DNA from: Alcanivorax jadensis T9
Lineage (GTDB): Bacteria; Pseudomonadota; Gammaproteobacteria; Pseudomonadales; Alcanivoracaceae
Assembly (NCBI RefSeq): GCF_000756655.1
Contig: NZ_ARXU01000002.1
Coordinates: 1-64,000, forward strand
DNA length: 64,000 nucleotides
Direction: 5' to 3'
In this document: positions 43,280-52,543 of the stretch, piece by piece
Layout of the letters: every line of letters begins with the position of its first letter
Position numbering within the stretch: the stretch's first letter is position 1
Notes under the pieces: model-generated
What the model was told of the DNA's origin: nothing
What the model saw: only the letters and a program-made list of their open reading frames with translations
Database searches by the model: none
Program-made: the position numbers and the translations under genes

Positions 43280-43313
43280 CGGGTGCGTCTCCCCTTTCAA
43301 TCGGACATCAAAT

Positions 43314-43344
43314 AAGCCCGGCATGTCGATTCCGGGCTTGTTTT
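43314..43344. terminator. Hairpin between HzsA-like gene and barrel operon
   Basis: AAGCCCGG/CCGGGCTT with a ten-base loop, followed by GTTTT on the plus strand and TTATTTG on the minus strand. It may attenuate minus-strand transcription from the HzsA-like gene into the barrel genes. It covers the alternative ATG at 43324. Confidence 0.5.
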
Positions 43345-43365
43345 CATGGCAAGAATTTTACGCCA

Positions 43366-43392
43366 TTCGCCTTGCGAACAAGGCTCCAACGG
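43366..43392. repeat. REP-like unit (CCGTTGG-GCCTTG family)
   Basis: On the minus strand CCGTTGGAGCCTTGTTCGC then AAGGCGAA forms a short hairpin. Related units occur at 51475-51503, 53177-53195 and 53232-53257. Confidence 0.5.
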
Positions 43393-43424
43393 CACCAGTC
43401 AGGTTATCCAGACTTGGCGCTTTA

Positions 43425-46034
43425 TCAGTTTTCGGGCACCCGGAACGGGTCGTTATAGAGCTGCGCCCCAAGATCGGCCCATTCCGCCAGCAACCGCAAT
43501 TCTTCCACCTTCAGCCAGTCGTCATGGGCACCGCCCTGTACAAAGATATCAAAGAATGCGTCGGAATTGCGCGCCTGGCCAGCCCGAATGAGTGCCGAGA
43601 CCGGCACGGTTTCCGTCACCGGAACAGGATTACCCATGTTATCCAGAATCAGCTCCCCGTCTTCATCAGTTTGGTAAACCACATTGCCTTCACCGTCAGT
43701 GACGATCTCCAGCCGGTCGACCAAGGCGCCGTCTTCCAGCACCAGCTCGTTGTCATTGAACAGCAGTTCCCGGTAGCTGGTGGGCTGTAACGGCTGATCT
43801 GCAGACGCCTCACCAGTGAGCTCCAGCTGCGCCGGCGGCACCTGCAACGCATTCATGGCATCCCGGCGATTATGGCAAGAAGAACAGGTAACATCCTGCA
43901 GGCTGCCACCCACGTCCGCCTGGCGTGGCAGATCCCAAAGCGGCTGAATGTGGTCCTGATAATGAATCACCGTGCGGCATTCCGCCTGCCATTGCTGCTG
44001 ACAGGGCACCGGGGCAGGCGCCAGTGTCTGCAGGTCCGCATAGGCCAGCAACAGGTCTTCAGCCGGAGCCGGATCGCTCCAGGCATCAAAGCCGCGCATA
44101 TCAATGGCCGGGATTTCCCGTTCCGGATAGAGCCGGGTGAGCGCCTGAGCCATGGTTTCGCCGGCATCGGCAAACCCGACCACATCGGTGCGGGTATTTG
44201 GGAAGGGCTGCCCGGTCAGGGGAGCACCCGCATTGATCGAAGGTGCCATGCCATCAGTACGGCCATGGGGCAACGGCGAATTGTTGGCGTGGCAGCCCTG
44301 GCATTGCAGGGTTTCGCCCGGGCGCAGATTGATCCATGCACCATGACGGCTGTACACCGCCTTGCCCGTGGCATCGACCAATTGCAGGCCCAGCGGCGCG
44401 TCAGCGGGTACCCGCGCTCGCACCGAGCCGTCCGGCTCTACCGGCACATAGCCGACAATTTCGCGCATGCCGAAATTAGCCGCCCGCCCGAACTGGGCTC
44501 CGGCGATATCCCGGACATCCTCGTCGGGGATCAACACGCCCTTGGTAATCCGCAGAAAACGCACCTGCCGCTCTTCCGGGGCCACCAGGGAAGGATCCCG
44601 GAACTGCTCGAGCGTGGAAATACCGGGAAGCCGAGGGTTATTGAAACTGACAAACCGGCTATCCATGTCGTAGACACTGCGAATATCCAGTCGCGCCAGG
44701 TTGTCTTCAGCGAGGGCATCGTCCCGCTCATTGGCCACGGCCTGCGTTGGCAGGGTTCGCGACGTTGCCACAGCCAGTTCTGTGACCCAGAGATTCGCCT
44801 GCGGGGTGACCACTGGCCGCTGAGTTCCCTCGGCCGGGTCCAGAATCCATAGACCGAAGGCAGGCGGTGCTTCCGGCAGTCCCTGATTTAGATACTCGGC
44901 GGTACAGGGCCGCAGGGTTTGCCCCTCCCGCAAGCGACAGGGAGACCAGGCGATCAAAAAACGACCGGAGCCATCATCCATGCTCACCAAATCCGCCAGT
45001 CGCCCTTCCACCGCCACGGCATCACCCAAAGAGCTGGCCGGGCCCGGCAACGCCTGCTCTGCCTGACTACCAACCCGACCAAACAGCGGGCCCTCACGAT
45101 TCACGAAGTTGCCAATATCGATGGCCAGCGGCTGCATCTGCCCGGCTCCGGCCTCGCGCAAACGTGCAGCGGTGAGCAGACGACCATCGCCCATGAGCGA
45201 GAGGGGCAGGAATTCCCGAGTGCGATTATTACCGGCGTCATGGCTATCGGCACCGTATAGGGGGGTAAGCCCGGTTCCGTCCGGGTTAACCCGGTACAGA
45301 TCAAAGCGGTTTTCATTATCCTTGTTATCCCAGCGCAGGAAGATCACCCGCCCATCGCGGCCCACCAGGGGCGCCACATCATGGCTCATATTGAATGTGA
45401 TCTGCTCAATCTCCACGCCGTCCGCACTCATCACGTGCAGGGCGAAGGCATAAGTATCACGGCCTTCTTCCAGCGGGGTGAACTGGGGCTTGCCCTCATC
45501 CAGCAACCTGGCCCGGGCCTGGCGCTGGCGGGTTGAGGCAAACACGATACGGCCATCGGGCAAATAGGCCGGATAGCGATCCTGGCCTTCTTCTGCGCGC
45601 AGGTCGCTGCTGATCAGCCGTCGCGCGACGCCCGTTTGAAAATCATATTCCCACAGGTTCCAGGTAGGCTGCTCATCCTCATCTGCATCGACAATTTCCG
45701 GCGCCCGAGCGGAAAATAGCAGACGACTGCCGTCGTAGCTCATGGTGAGATCACGGACGTCGTGGCCGGAACCGAAGATCGTCGTGGAGACATCACGAGT
45801 AACAGCACGGGAGGAAGCGCTATCACGCACCATCAGCCTGGCCCCGGCCTGGAACGCTGCCGGTTCTTCCAGGGACTCAACCACAATCTCACCGTCGTCA
45901 TCCCTGGGCAGCGAACGCTGCACATACGCCACCGGGATATCGGTTACCGTGGGGTCCTTCTGCTGATCCCCCCCGTCCATGCCTCCGCAGCCGCTTATCC
46001 CCACAAGCAGACCCAGCAGGACAGGTACCCTCAT
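43425..46034 (-). CDS. HzsA-related di-haem lipoprotein with beta-propeller
   Basis: An 869-residue exported lipoprotein (signal ending in lipobox ISGC). The N-terminal half has TolB/WD40-like propeller repeats (DGSRLLFSAR, DGRIVFASTR, DGRVIFLRWDN). The middle resembles the hydrazine synthase alpha-subunit family (REIVGYVPVEPDGSVRARVPAD). Two c-type haem sites follow, CQGCH at about residue 578 and CSSCH at about 717. ATG 46034 is preferred over GTG 46043. It is divergent from the DUF1588-like haem gene. Anammox chemistry is not implied; such proteins occur widely in unrelated bacteria. Confidence 0.85.
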   Translation of the reverse strand: MRVPVLLGLLVGISGCGGMDGGDQQKDPTVTDIPVAYVQRSLPRDDDGEIVVESLEEPAAFQAGARLMVRDSASSRAVTRDVSTTIFGSGHDVRDLTMSYDGSRLLFSARAPEIVDADEDEQPTWNLWEYDFQTGVARRLISSDLRAEEGQDRYPAYLPDGRIVFASTRQRQARARLLDEGKPQFTPLEEGRDTYAFALHVMSADGVEIEQITFNMSHDVAPLVGRDGRVIFLRWDNKDNENRFDLYRVNPDGTGLTPLYGADSHDAGNNRTREFLPLSLMGDGRLLTAARLREAGAGQMQPLAIDIGNFVNREGPLFGRVGSQAEQALPGPASSLGDAVAVEGRLADLVSMDDGSGRFLIAWSPCRLREGQTLRPCTAEYLNQGLPEAPPAFGLWILDPAEGTQRPVVTPQANLWVTELAVATSRTLPTQAVANERDDALAEDNLARLDIRSVYDMDSRFVSFNNPRLPGISTLEQFRDPSLVAPEERQVRFLRITKGVLIPDEDVRDIAGAQFGRAANFGMREIVGYVPVEPDGSVRARVPADAPLGLQLVDATGKAVYSRHGAWINLRPGETLQCQGCHANNSPLPHGRTDGMAPSINAGAPLTGQPFPNTRTDVVGFADAGETMAQALTRLYPEREIPAIDMRGFDAWSDPAPAEDLLLAYADLQTLAPAPVPCQQQWQAECRTVIHYQDHIQPLWDLPRQADVGGSLQDVTCSSCHNRRDAMNALQVPPAQLELTGEASADQPLQPTSYRELLFNDNELVLEDGALVDRLEIVTDGEGNVVYQTDEDGELILDNMGNPVPVTETVPVSALIRAGQARNSDAFFDIFVQGGAHDDWLKVEELRLLAEWADLGAQLYNDPFRVPEN

Positions 46035-46237
46035 TATTTTCACCGTTCGTCCGTTTTTTTCTGGTTTGTGTCAGTATCGCGAATCTGTTGTTGATTTTCT
46101 GGGCCCCAATTCACAGAGCCTGATGCAGAATGTCATGGACAATGATTGCGGGAAACGGGAAATCTGTTAAACGGTCGATCTGTACTGCCAATCAATGACA
46201 GACGGACGACAGCGTATCAAAGAAAAAGGATACAGCC
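46035..46237. promoter_or_regulatory. Divergent intergenic region of the redox cluster
   Basis: About 200 AT-rich bases between the two divergent arms of the cluster must contain both promoters. No consensus pair stood out by eye. AAAGGATACAGCC gives the ribosome binding site for the plus-strand gene. Confidence 0.4.
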
Positions 46238-47422
46238 ATGAAAGGCTATCGGGGGATATTTCTGGTGACGCTGGCTCTCAGCTTGCCTGTGACAGGCATG
46301 GCCAACAGTCGCGACCAGGCACAACGCATTCACAATCGTCTGGCGGGTGTACCGGCGGATGCTGCCACGCTCACTACCATGGCCAACCTGATCCAGGGCA
46401 ACCCTACCAGCGGCCCCCGTGACGCGGCGGAACTGGCCATGGACCACCCGGCGTTCTATAACGTCACTGTCAAGCAGTTCGCCACACCGTGGACCAATGA
46501 GGCCCAGGATGTGTTCGCGCCATTGAATGACTATACCGCCACGGTAATCGGTGCCATTCGCGATGATCTGGACTTTCGGCGAATCCTCTACGATGACCTG
46601 CTTTACGTGGGCAACGTCACCCCAGCGGCGTCTGCGGACAGCAATGCCCATTACCGCAACCTGGAGATTCAGCACGCCAATCTGGCCGATGTGCTTTCCG
46701 CCAGCAGCCAGGCCAGCCAGTACGGCACGCCGTCACAGGCCGTTGCCGGGGTGCTGACCACCCGTGCCGCTGCCAACGCCTTTTTCTATGCCGGCACCAA
46801 CCGGGCCATGCTGCGCTTCACCCTGATGAACCATCTCTGTCGTGACCTGGAACAGGTGCAGGACACCACTCGCCCCTCCGACCGCATCCGTCAGGATGTC
46901 AGCCGCAGCCCCGGCGGCGACAGCCGTATTTTCCGCAACAACTGCATCAGCTGTCACAGCGGCATGGACCCGCTGGCCCAGGGCTTTGCCTACTACGACT
47001 GGGAAGGCCCGCAGGAAGGCGATGGTGGCCGCATGGTCTACAACACCAGCGCCGATCCGGATACCGGCACCCGGGTGCAGGGCAAATATCTGATCAACAG
47101 CAACAACTTCCCCTGGGGGTACATCACCCCGGACGACAACTGGGACAACTACTGGCGAAAAGGCCCCAATGCCAACCTGGGCTGGGACCCGAATCTGAAC
47201 GGCAGTGGCAGCGGCGCCGCCAGCCTGGGCCGGGAACTGGCCCACAGCGATGTTTTCGCCACTTGCCAGGCGGAGAAGGTTTTTCAGGCGGTGTGCCTGC
47301 GCAAACCCGCAGACAGTGCCGACACCTCTCAGCTTGAGAACATGACGAGCCAGTTCAAAAACGATAACTACCGCATGAAGACGCTGTTTGCCGATGCGGC
47401 CACCTACTGCATGGGGGACTGA
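46238..47422 (+). CDS. DUF1588/DUF1585-like mono-haem exported protein
   Basis: A 394-residue protein with a signal peptide (about residues 1-22). One c-type haem site, CISCH (C236-H240), lies in NNCISCHSGMDPLAQGFAYYDWEG by key residues. This is like the DUF1588 pattern in planctomycete-type cytochromes, where CxxCHxxMDPxGFA is typical. A DUF1585-like ending follows (GRELAHSDVFATCQAEKVF). It is shorter than the planctomycete proteins and lacks a separate cytochrome domain at the N-terminus. First gene of the plus-strand arm; the next gene starts four bases after its stop. Confidence 0.8.
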   Translation: MKGYRGIFLVTLALSLPVTGMANSRDQAQRIHNRLAGVPADAATLTTMANLIQGNPTSGPRDAAELAMDHPAFYNVTVKQFATPWTNEAQDVFAPLNDYTATVIGAIRDDLDFRRILYDDLLYVGNVTPAASADSNAHYRNLEIQHANLADVLSASSQASQYGTPSQAVAGVLTTRAAANAFFYAGTNRAMLRFTLMNHLCRDLEQVQDTTRPSDRIRQDVSRSPGGDSRIFRNNCISCHSGMDPLAQGFAYYDWEGPQEGDGGRMVYNTSADPDTGTRVQGKYLINSNNFPWGYITPDDNWDNYWRKGPNANLGWDPNLNGSGSGAASLGRELAHSDVFATCQAEKVFQAVCLRKPADSADTSQLENMTSQFKNDNYRMKTLFADAATYCMGD

Positions 47423-47426
47423 GGCG

Positions 47427-49877
47427 ATGCGATACTTACCACTTGCCAGCGCTCTCCTGGCCGCGTTGATCAGCGGCTGTGGCGGCAGCAGCAGCGGCTC
47501 CGACACCACCCCGAACGTTAACAATGGGGGCGGCAACAACAACGTCAACTACGACGGCCCTGCACCACGCAATGCTGACGTCTCCGCTTTCAAGATCTAT
47601 ATCTGGAACAATATGGTCAGCGAGCAGCGCTGCGGCGCCTGTCACCGCGATCAGCAGCCTGCCTTCCTGCAGACCGGCGATATCAACCAGGCCTATGCAG
47701 CAGCCAACCCGCTGATCAACCTTAACCAGCCAGCGTCCTCGCAGATGGTGCAGAAAGTCGCCGGTGGGCATAACTGCTGGGAATCTGATTCGCAATTCTG
47801 CGCCGATCAGATCAGTACCTGGATCAGCGCCTGGGCTGGCGAAAGTCTGGGGCTGGGGGGCGGCACCACGGAACTGGAAGAACCGCCGATCAAGGACCCG
47901 GGCAACAGCAAGAATTTCCCCCAGGACCCGAGCCTGTTCCAGACCCATGTCTATCCGTTGCTGGACGACCATTGCAGCGACTGTCACCAGAGTGATGCCA
48001 ACACCCCCCAGGGCCCCTATCTGGCTGCAGATGATGTGAACGAGGCATACACGGCCGTGCGCAGCAAGATCGACCTGAACAGCCCGGAATTGAGCCGTCT
48101 GGTAGAGCGTCTCGGTGAAGACAGCCACAACTGCTGGAGCGATAACTGCGACAGTGATGCCCTGGCCATGGAAAATGCCATTCGCGCCATGGCGAACGCC
48201 ATTGTCCCTACCGCCCCCGATAACGATCTGGTGCTGAGCAAATCACTCAATGTGGACGATGGCACCCTGGCCGCCGGCGGCGGCCGTTACGAGAGCAACA
48301 TCATCGCCCGCTATGAATTCAAGACCGGGGAAGGCCTCACCGCCTTCGACAGCTCCGGAGTAGACCCGTCCATCCACCTGCAATTCAATGGCGACGTCAC
48401 CTGGGAAGGCGGCTGGGGCATTCGTCTCAACAACGGCAAAGCCCAGGGCAGCACCGCCACCAGCAAGAAGCTCAGTGACATGATCCGCACCACCGGCGAA
48501 CTGACCCTGGAAGCCTGGCTGGTGCCCGCCAGCACCGGCCAGGATGATGCCCATATCATCAGTTACTCCGCCGGCCCGGATGCCCGCAACCTGACACTGG
48601 CGCAAAGCGGCAGCAATTATCAGCTGTTCCAGCGTATCGGCGAAGCCACTGACGGCAACGGCGAACCGGTGCTGGAAACGGCTGACGATCCGCTGCAGGC
48701 CAGCCTGCAGCACGTGGCGGTGACCTTCGACCCGGTAAACGGCCGACAGATCTATATCAATGGTGCCCGCAACGGCGCCACCGATCCGGTCATCCCCGCC
48801 CTGCTCAACACCTGGGATGACACCTTCGCTTTAGTCCTGGGCAACGAAGCCTCCAGTGACCGCCCCTGGGAAGGGGTAATCCGTTTCGCCGCCATCCATA
48901 ACCGGGCACTCACTGAAGAACAGATTCGCACCAACTTCGACGCCGGCGTCGGCGAGCGTTATTTCCTGCCCTTCTACATCGGTCATCTGATCGACCAGCC
49001 CGGCGCCTATGTGGTGTTCGAAGTGTCCCGCTTCGATAACTTCAGCTACCTGTTCGCCGCGCCCTACTTCATCAACCTGGAGCAGGACATCGTCAGCGAA
49101 GAAGTCCCCCTGGCCGGCCTACGTCTGGGCATCAATGGACAGGTACCGGATGTGGCACAAGCCTTCGCCACCCTGGACACAGAGATCGGCGGCGACGGCT
49201 ACAGCGAACAGGGAGAAACCCTGTCCCGCCTGGGCACCTTGCTGCCGGTGGAGCAGGGCCAGGACAACGATGAATTCTTCCTGACCTTCGAGCGGCTGGG
49301 TAGCCATACCCATGTGCACACTGAACCGCAGCCCTTGCCGTTGACCCCTAACGAATACGGCGAACAACCACTGGCAGGGCTACGCAACTTTGCCGAAATC
49401 AACGCCACCATGAGTGTGCTTACCGGAGTACCAGAGGGTTATGGAGACGTGCCGGACACCTATCAGCGCCTGCGCACCCAGCTTCCCAGCGAGGAAAACA
49501 TTGAAGCCTTCCTCACTGCTCATCAGGTCGGCGTGGCGCAGCTGTCGATCGAGTACTGCAACGCCCTGGTGGAAGCCGAGCGCACCAATGATGGCAGCAT
49601 CACACCCCTGTTCTCAGGGCTGAACTACAACGTTGGTGCCGACACCATTACCCAGCAACAATGGCGGGACTGGGTCATTTCACCATTGTTTGAACGCATG
49701 GTCGGCAACGGCCAGGCGGATCAGCCAGCCCGGGCCGATGTGGAGGGGGAACTGGAAAGCCTGCTGTTCAACACCAATCTGACACAGTGCAGCAGTGACT
49801 GCGTGGAACGCACCGCCACCGCGGCAAAGGCGGCCTGTGCCGCCATGCTGGGCAGTGCCACCATGCTGATGCAATAA
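47427..49877 (+). CDS. Di-haem lipoprotein with LamG-like domain
   Basis: An 816-residue exported lipoprotein with lipobox LISGC (Cys18) and a Gly/Asn/Ser linker. Two c-type haem sites appear early: CGACH (C69-H73) and CSDCH (C183-H187). Residues from about 290 to 440 form a concanavalin/LamG-like sandwich (TTGELTLEAWLVP, HVAVTFDPVNGRQIYINGARNG by key residues). The C-terminal 350 residues are unassigned and contain several cysteines near the end (QCSSDCVERT). LamG domains usually bind glycans or proteins. Coupled tightly to the genes on both sides. Confidence 0.83.
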   Translation: MRYLPLASALLAALISGCGGSSSGSDTTPNVNNGGGNNNVNYDGPAPRNADVSAFKIYIWNNMVSEQRCGACHRDQQPAFLQTGDINQAYAAANPLINLNQPASSQMVQKVAGGHNCWESDSQFCADQISTWISAWAGESLGLGGGTTELEEPPIKDPGNSKNFPQDPSLFQTHVYPLLDDHCSDCHQSDANTPQGPYLAADDVNEAYTAVRSKIDLNSPELSRLVERLGEDSHNCWSDNCDSDALAMENAIRAMANAIVPTAPDNDLVLSKSLNVDDGTLAAGGGRYESNIIARYEFKTGEGLTAFDSSGVDPSIHLQFNGDVTWEGGWGIRLNNGKAQGSTATSKKLSDMIRTTGELTLEAWLVPASTGQDDAHIISYSAGPDARNLTLAQSGSNYQLFQRIGEATDGNGEPVLETADDPLQASLQHVAVTFDPVNGRQIYINGARNGATDPVIPALLNTWDDTFALVLGNEASSDRPWEGVIRFAAIHNRALTEEQIRTNFDAGVGERYFLPFYIGHLIDQPGAYVVFEVSRFDNFSYLFAAPYFINLEQDIVSEEVPLAGLRLGINGQVPDVAQAFATLDTEIGGDGYSEQGETLSRLGTLLPVEQGQDNDEFFLTFERLGSHTHVHTEPQPLPLTPNEYGEQPLAGLRNFAEINATMSVLTGVPEGYGDVPDTYQRLRTQLPSEENIEAFLTAHQVGVAQLSIEYCNALVEAERTNDGSITPLFSGLNYNVGADTITQQQWRDWVISPLFERMVGNGQADQPARADVEGELESLLFNTNLTQCSSDCVERTATAAKAACAAMLGSATMLMQ

Positions 49878-49887
49878 GGGGAAAATC

Positions 49888-51468
49888 ATGAAACGTCACT
49901 TTCTAAAAAAACGTACCCAGCCCCTGCATCCGGATGCACCCTTGTTGAATCTGGGCCACGGCAAACCGGTCAGCCGCCGGGACATGCTGGGCCGCGGCTT
50001 GCTCACCGGCGCAGCGTTCGGCAGCGTCGGCATGTTCGGCCTGTTCAGTAACCCTCGCGAAGCCATGGCGGCATTGTCCAGTGATCTGGAAGGCATGAAA
50101 ACCGACTGCGGCATCGCCGCCGCCGGGGCCGGCAAGATCCCCTTCATCTGTTTTGATCTCGCCGGTGGCGCTAACATTGCCGGCTCCAACGTGCTGGTTG
50201 GTGGCGAGGGAGGACAACAGGACCTTCTCAGCAGTGCGGGTTATTCCAAGCTTGGGCTACCGGGCAACCTGGCACCCAATAATGACCCGGGCACCATCAA
50301 TACCGAGCTGGGGCTGGCATTCCATAGTGACTCCCCTTTTCTGCTTGGCATTCTCGACAAGGCACCAAACGCCACCGCCAATGTGAATGGCTGCGTGATC
50401 CCGGCACGCTCGGAAAACGATACCGCCAATAATCCCCACAACCCCATGTACGGTATTTTCAATGCCGGTGCGGACGGCGAACTACTGTCGTTGATAGGCT
50501 CTCGCAGCTCCATATCCGGTGGCAACTCCATGTCCCCGGATGCGTCCATCATCGCCTCAGCCCGTCCCACCAAGGTAGACCGGCGCTCCGATGTAACCGG
50601 CCTGGTAGACACCGGCAAACTGGTCGGACTGCTCGATCAGGCCGATGCCGTGTCGGTAATGGAATCCATCGCCCGCATCAGCCACAAACGCATCGACCGC
50701 ATCGACAGTGGTCTTACCAATACCAACCGCCGCGACAACCTGCGCAACCTGCTGCGTTGTGGTTATGTGGAAGCGGCAGATATCACCGACCGCTACGGCG
50801 ACCCTTCCACCCTGGATATCCGCCAGGACATGGACATTCTCGGCATCTTCTCGGACGCCGAGTTGAACGATCGGGAGTTTGAGAAAACGGCCTCGGTGAT
50901 GAAGCTGGTGGTCAACGGCTACGCCGGTGCCGGTTGTATCAGCATGGGTGGTTTCGACTATCACACCGGCGAACGGGGAACCGGTGAAATCCGCGACCGC
51001 CGTGCCGGGCGGTGCATGGGAGCCTGCCTGGAGTACGCTCGCCGCAAGGGAGTGCCACTGATGATTTATGTGTTCAGTGATGGCTCCGTGGCCAGCAACG
51101 GGCGCATCGATGACTCTGCCGAAGGACGTGGCAAGGGCGAATGGACTGGCGATAATTCATCGACCGCGGCGTCCTTCTTTCTCGTTTACGACCCCAATGG
51201 CCGCCCCACCCTCAATACGGCGGGCAGCACGGCGGAACAACATCAGCAGCTGGGCTGGATGCGCCCGGATGCCTCGGTGGAAACCGCTGGCACCCCGGCC
51301 GCCAACAACGTCAACCTGTTAGCGGAAACCGTGTGGCTGAACTACATGGCGCTTCATGGTGAGCAGGGCTTGTTCTCGGAGAAGTTCCCCAATCACAGTC
51401 TGGGCAACAGCGACTCCATGGACCGGCTTACCGCCTTCGAGCCCATCGTTAGTGGTACCATTACCTGA
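49888..51468 (+). CDS. DUF1501-like protein with Tat signal
   Basis: A 526-residue exported protein. The N-terminus has a twin-arginine motif SRRDML (29-34) followed by a hydrophobic stretch (LLTGAAFGSVGMFGLF). That would route it folded through Tat. The rest resembles DUF1501 (alkaline-phosphatase-like fold), with FDLAGGANIAGSNVLVGG near the start, GGFDYHTGERGTGEI, and MIYVFSDGSVASNG. In planctomycetes DUF1501 genes commonly sit beside DUF1592/1588-type cytochrome genes, and the same pairing is seen here. Substrate unknown. Confidence 0.82.
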   Translation: MKRHFLKKRTQPLHPDAPLLNLGHGKPVSRRDMLGRGLLTGAAFGSVGMFGLFSNPREAMAALSSDLEGMKTDCGIAAAGAGKIPFICFDLAGGANIAGSNVLVGGEGGQQDLLSSAGYSKLGLPGNLAPNNDPGTINTELGLAFHSDSPFLLGILDKAPNATANVNGCVIPARSENDTANNPHNPMYGIFNAGADGELLSLIGSRSSISGGNSMSPDASIIASARPTKVDRRSDVTGLVDTGKLVGLLDQADAVSVMESIARISHKRIDRIDSGLTNTNRRDNLRNLLRCGYVEAADITDRYGDPSTLDIRQDMDILGIFSDAELNDREFEKTASVMKLVVNGYAGAGCISMGGFDYHTGERGTGEIRDRRAGRCMGACLEYARRKGVPLMIYVFSDGSVASNGRIDDSAEGRGKGEWTGDNSSTAASFFLVYDPNGRPTLNTAGSTAEQHQQLGWMRPDASVETAGTPAANNVNLLAETVWLNYMALHGEQGLFSEKFPNHSLGNSDSMDRLTAFEPIVSGTIT

Positions 51469-51474
51469 CGGCAA

Positions 51475-51503
51475 CCGTTGGAGCTTTGCGAGCAAAGCTC
51501 CAA
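51475..51503. repeat. REP-like hairpin after the DUF1501 gene
   Basis: CCGTTGGAGCTTTG then CGAG then CAAAGCTCCAA forms a perfect 11-base stem. There is no T-tract. It begins six bases after the stop codon at 51468. Confidence 0.6.
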
Positions 51504-51531
51504 TATCTACACACTGGTCCCGGATACACCG

Positions 51532-52506
51532 ATGCATCGCCCTCGCCCGCTTCGCTCCCTGCTTGCCAGCCTGCTACTGCTGCTGGCGCTCCCCGTGCAC
51601 GCCGACTGGCAACAACACGATTGGGATGTGATGGGCACCCGCGCCAGTGTTTCCCTGTGGTCAGAGAGCAATGCCGCTCCCCTTTTCCAGCAACTGGAAG
51701 CGGAAATGGAGCGGCTCAACCAGTTACTGTCGCCCTGGGTGGAAGACAGTGAACTGGCTCGGCTTAACCAGCGTGGCCATGAAAAACCGCAAACCATCAG
51801 CCCCGAGTTCTATCGGTTACTGGAACGGTCCCTGCATTTCTATCAGCTCACCGACGGCGCCTTCGACATTACCTTTGCCAGTGCCGGCCATCTCTATGAC
51901 TACCGGGAAGGTAAGGCGCCAAACGCTTCCCAGCTAGCCGATGCGGCCGAGCACATCGGCGCCGACCGCATTGAGTTACTGCCGAATCACCGGGTGCGCT
52001 ATCGCACACCCGGCACCCGCATCGATCTGGGCGGCATCGCCAAGGGCTATGCCATCGACCGGGGTATCGCGCTGTTGAAAGAGGCGGGTATTAAGCATGC
52101 CTGGCTGTCCCTGGGCGGTGACAGTTATGTGCTCGGTGACCACCGGGGTCGCCCCTGGGAAGTGGGCATCCAGCACCCTCGTAACCAGGAGAAGGTGGCC
52201 ATGCGCCTGCCCATCAGCGACCTGGCCATGTCCACCTCCGGCGATTACCAACGCTACTTCATCCGTGATGGCCGCCGCATCCACCACATCCTGTCACCGC
52301 AGACCGGCAAGAGTATCGATGGTCTGGCCAGCGTTACCGTGCTCGCGGACAACAGCCTGGATGCGGATGCTCTCTCCACAAGTGTCTTTGTGCTGGGAGT
52401 AGAAAAAGGCCTGGCGCTGATCAACCGGCTAGCGGATACCTCGGCCATCATCATCGACCGCAACGGCAATGTTTTTTATTCCGACGATTTAACGACACCG
52501 GAGTAA
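51532..52506 (+). CDS. FAD:protein FMN transferase (ApbE family)
   Basis: A 324-residue exported enzyme (signal LLASLLLLLALPVHA). ApbE proteins cleave FAD and attach FMN covalently to a Ser/Thr of target proteins. Family segments are intact: MGTRASVSLW, TDGAFDITFASAGHLYDY (key residues), RIDLGGIAKGYAIDRG, the metal-binding SLDADALSTSVFVLG. The start at 51532 gives the signal peptide. It closes the plus-strand arm of the redox cluster. No consensus DxxSGAT acceptor was noticed in the neighbouring proteins. Confidence 0.92.
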   Translation: MHRPRPLRSLLASLLLLLALPVHADWQQHDWDVMGTRASVSLWSESNAAPLFQQLEAEMERLNQLLSPWVEDSELARLNQRGHEKPQTISPEFYRLLERSLHFYQLTDGAFDITFASAGHLYDYREGKAPNASQLADAAEHIGADRIELLPNHRVRYRTPGTRIDLGGIAKGYAIDRGIALLKEAGIKHAWLSLGGDSYVLGDHRGRPWEVGIQHPRNQEKVAMRLPISDLAMSTSGDYQRYFIRDGRRIHHILSPQTGKSIDGLASVTVLADNSLDADALSTSVFVLGVEKGLALINRLADTSAIIIDRNGNVFYSDDLTTPE

Positions 52507-52543
52507 CGGTGGATGACGCCTACGGCTAATCCATCCTACGGGT

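Noticed and set aside
43425-46034. Hydrazine synthase and hence anammox metabolism
   Set aside because: Only a partial family resemblance with two haems. The other hydrazine synthase subunits and anammox genes are absent, and HzsA-related proteins occur in unrelated bacteria.
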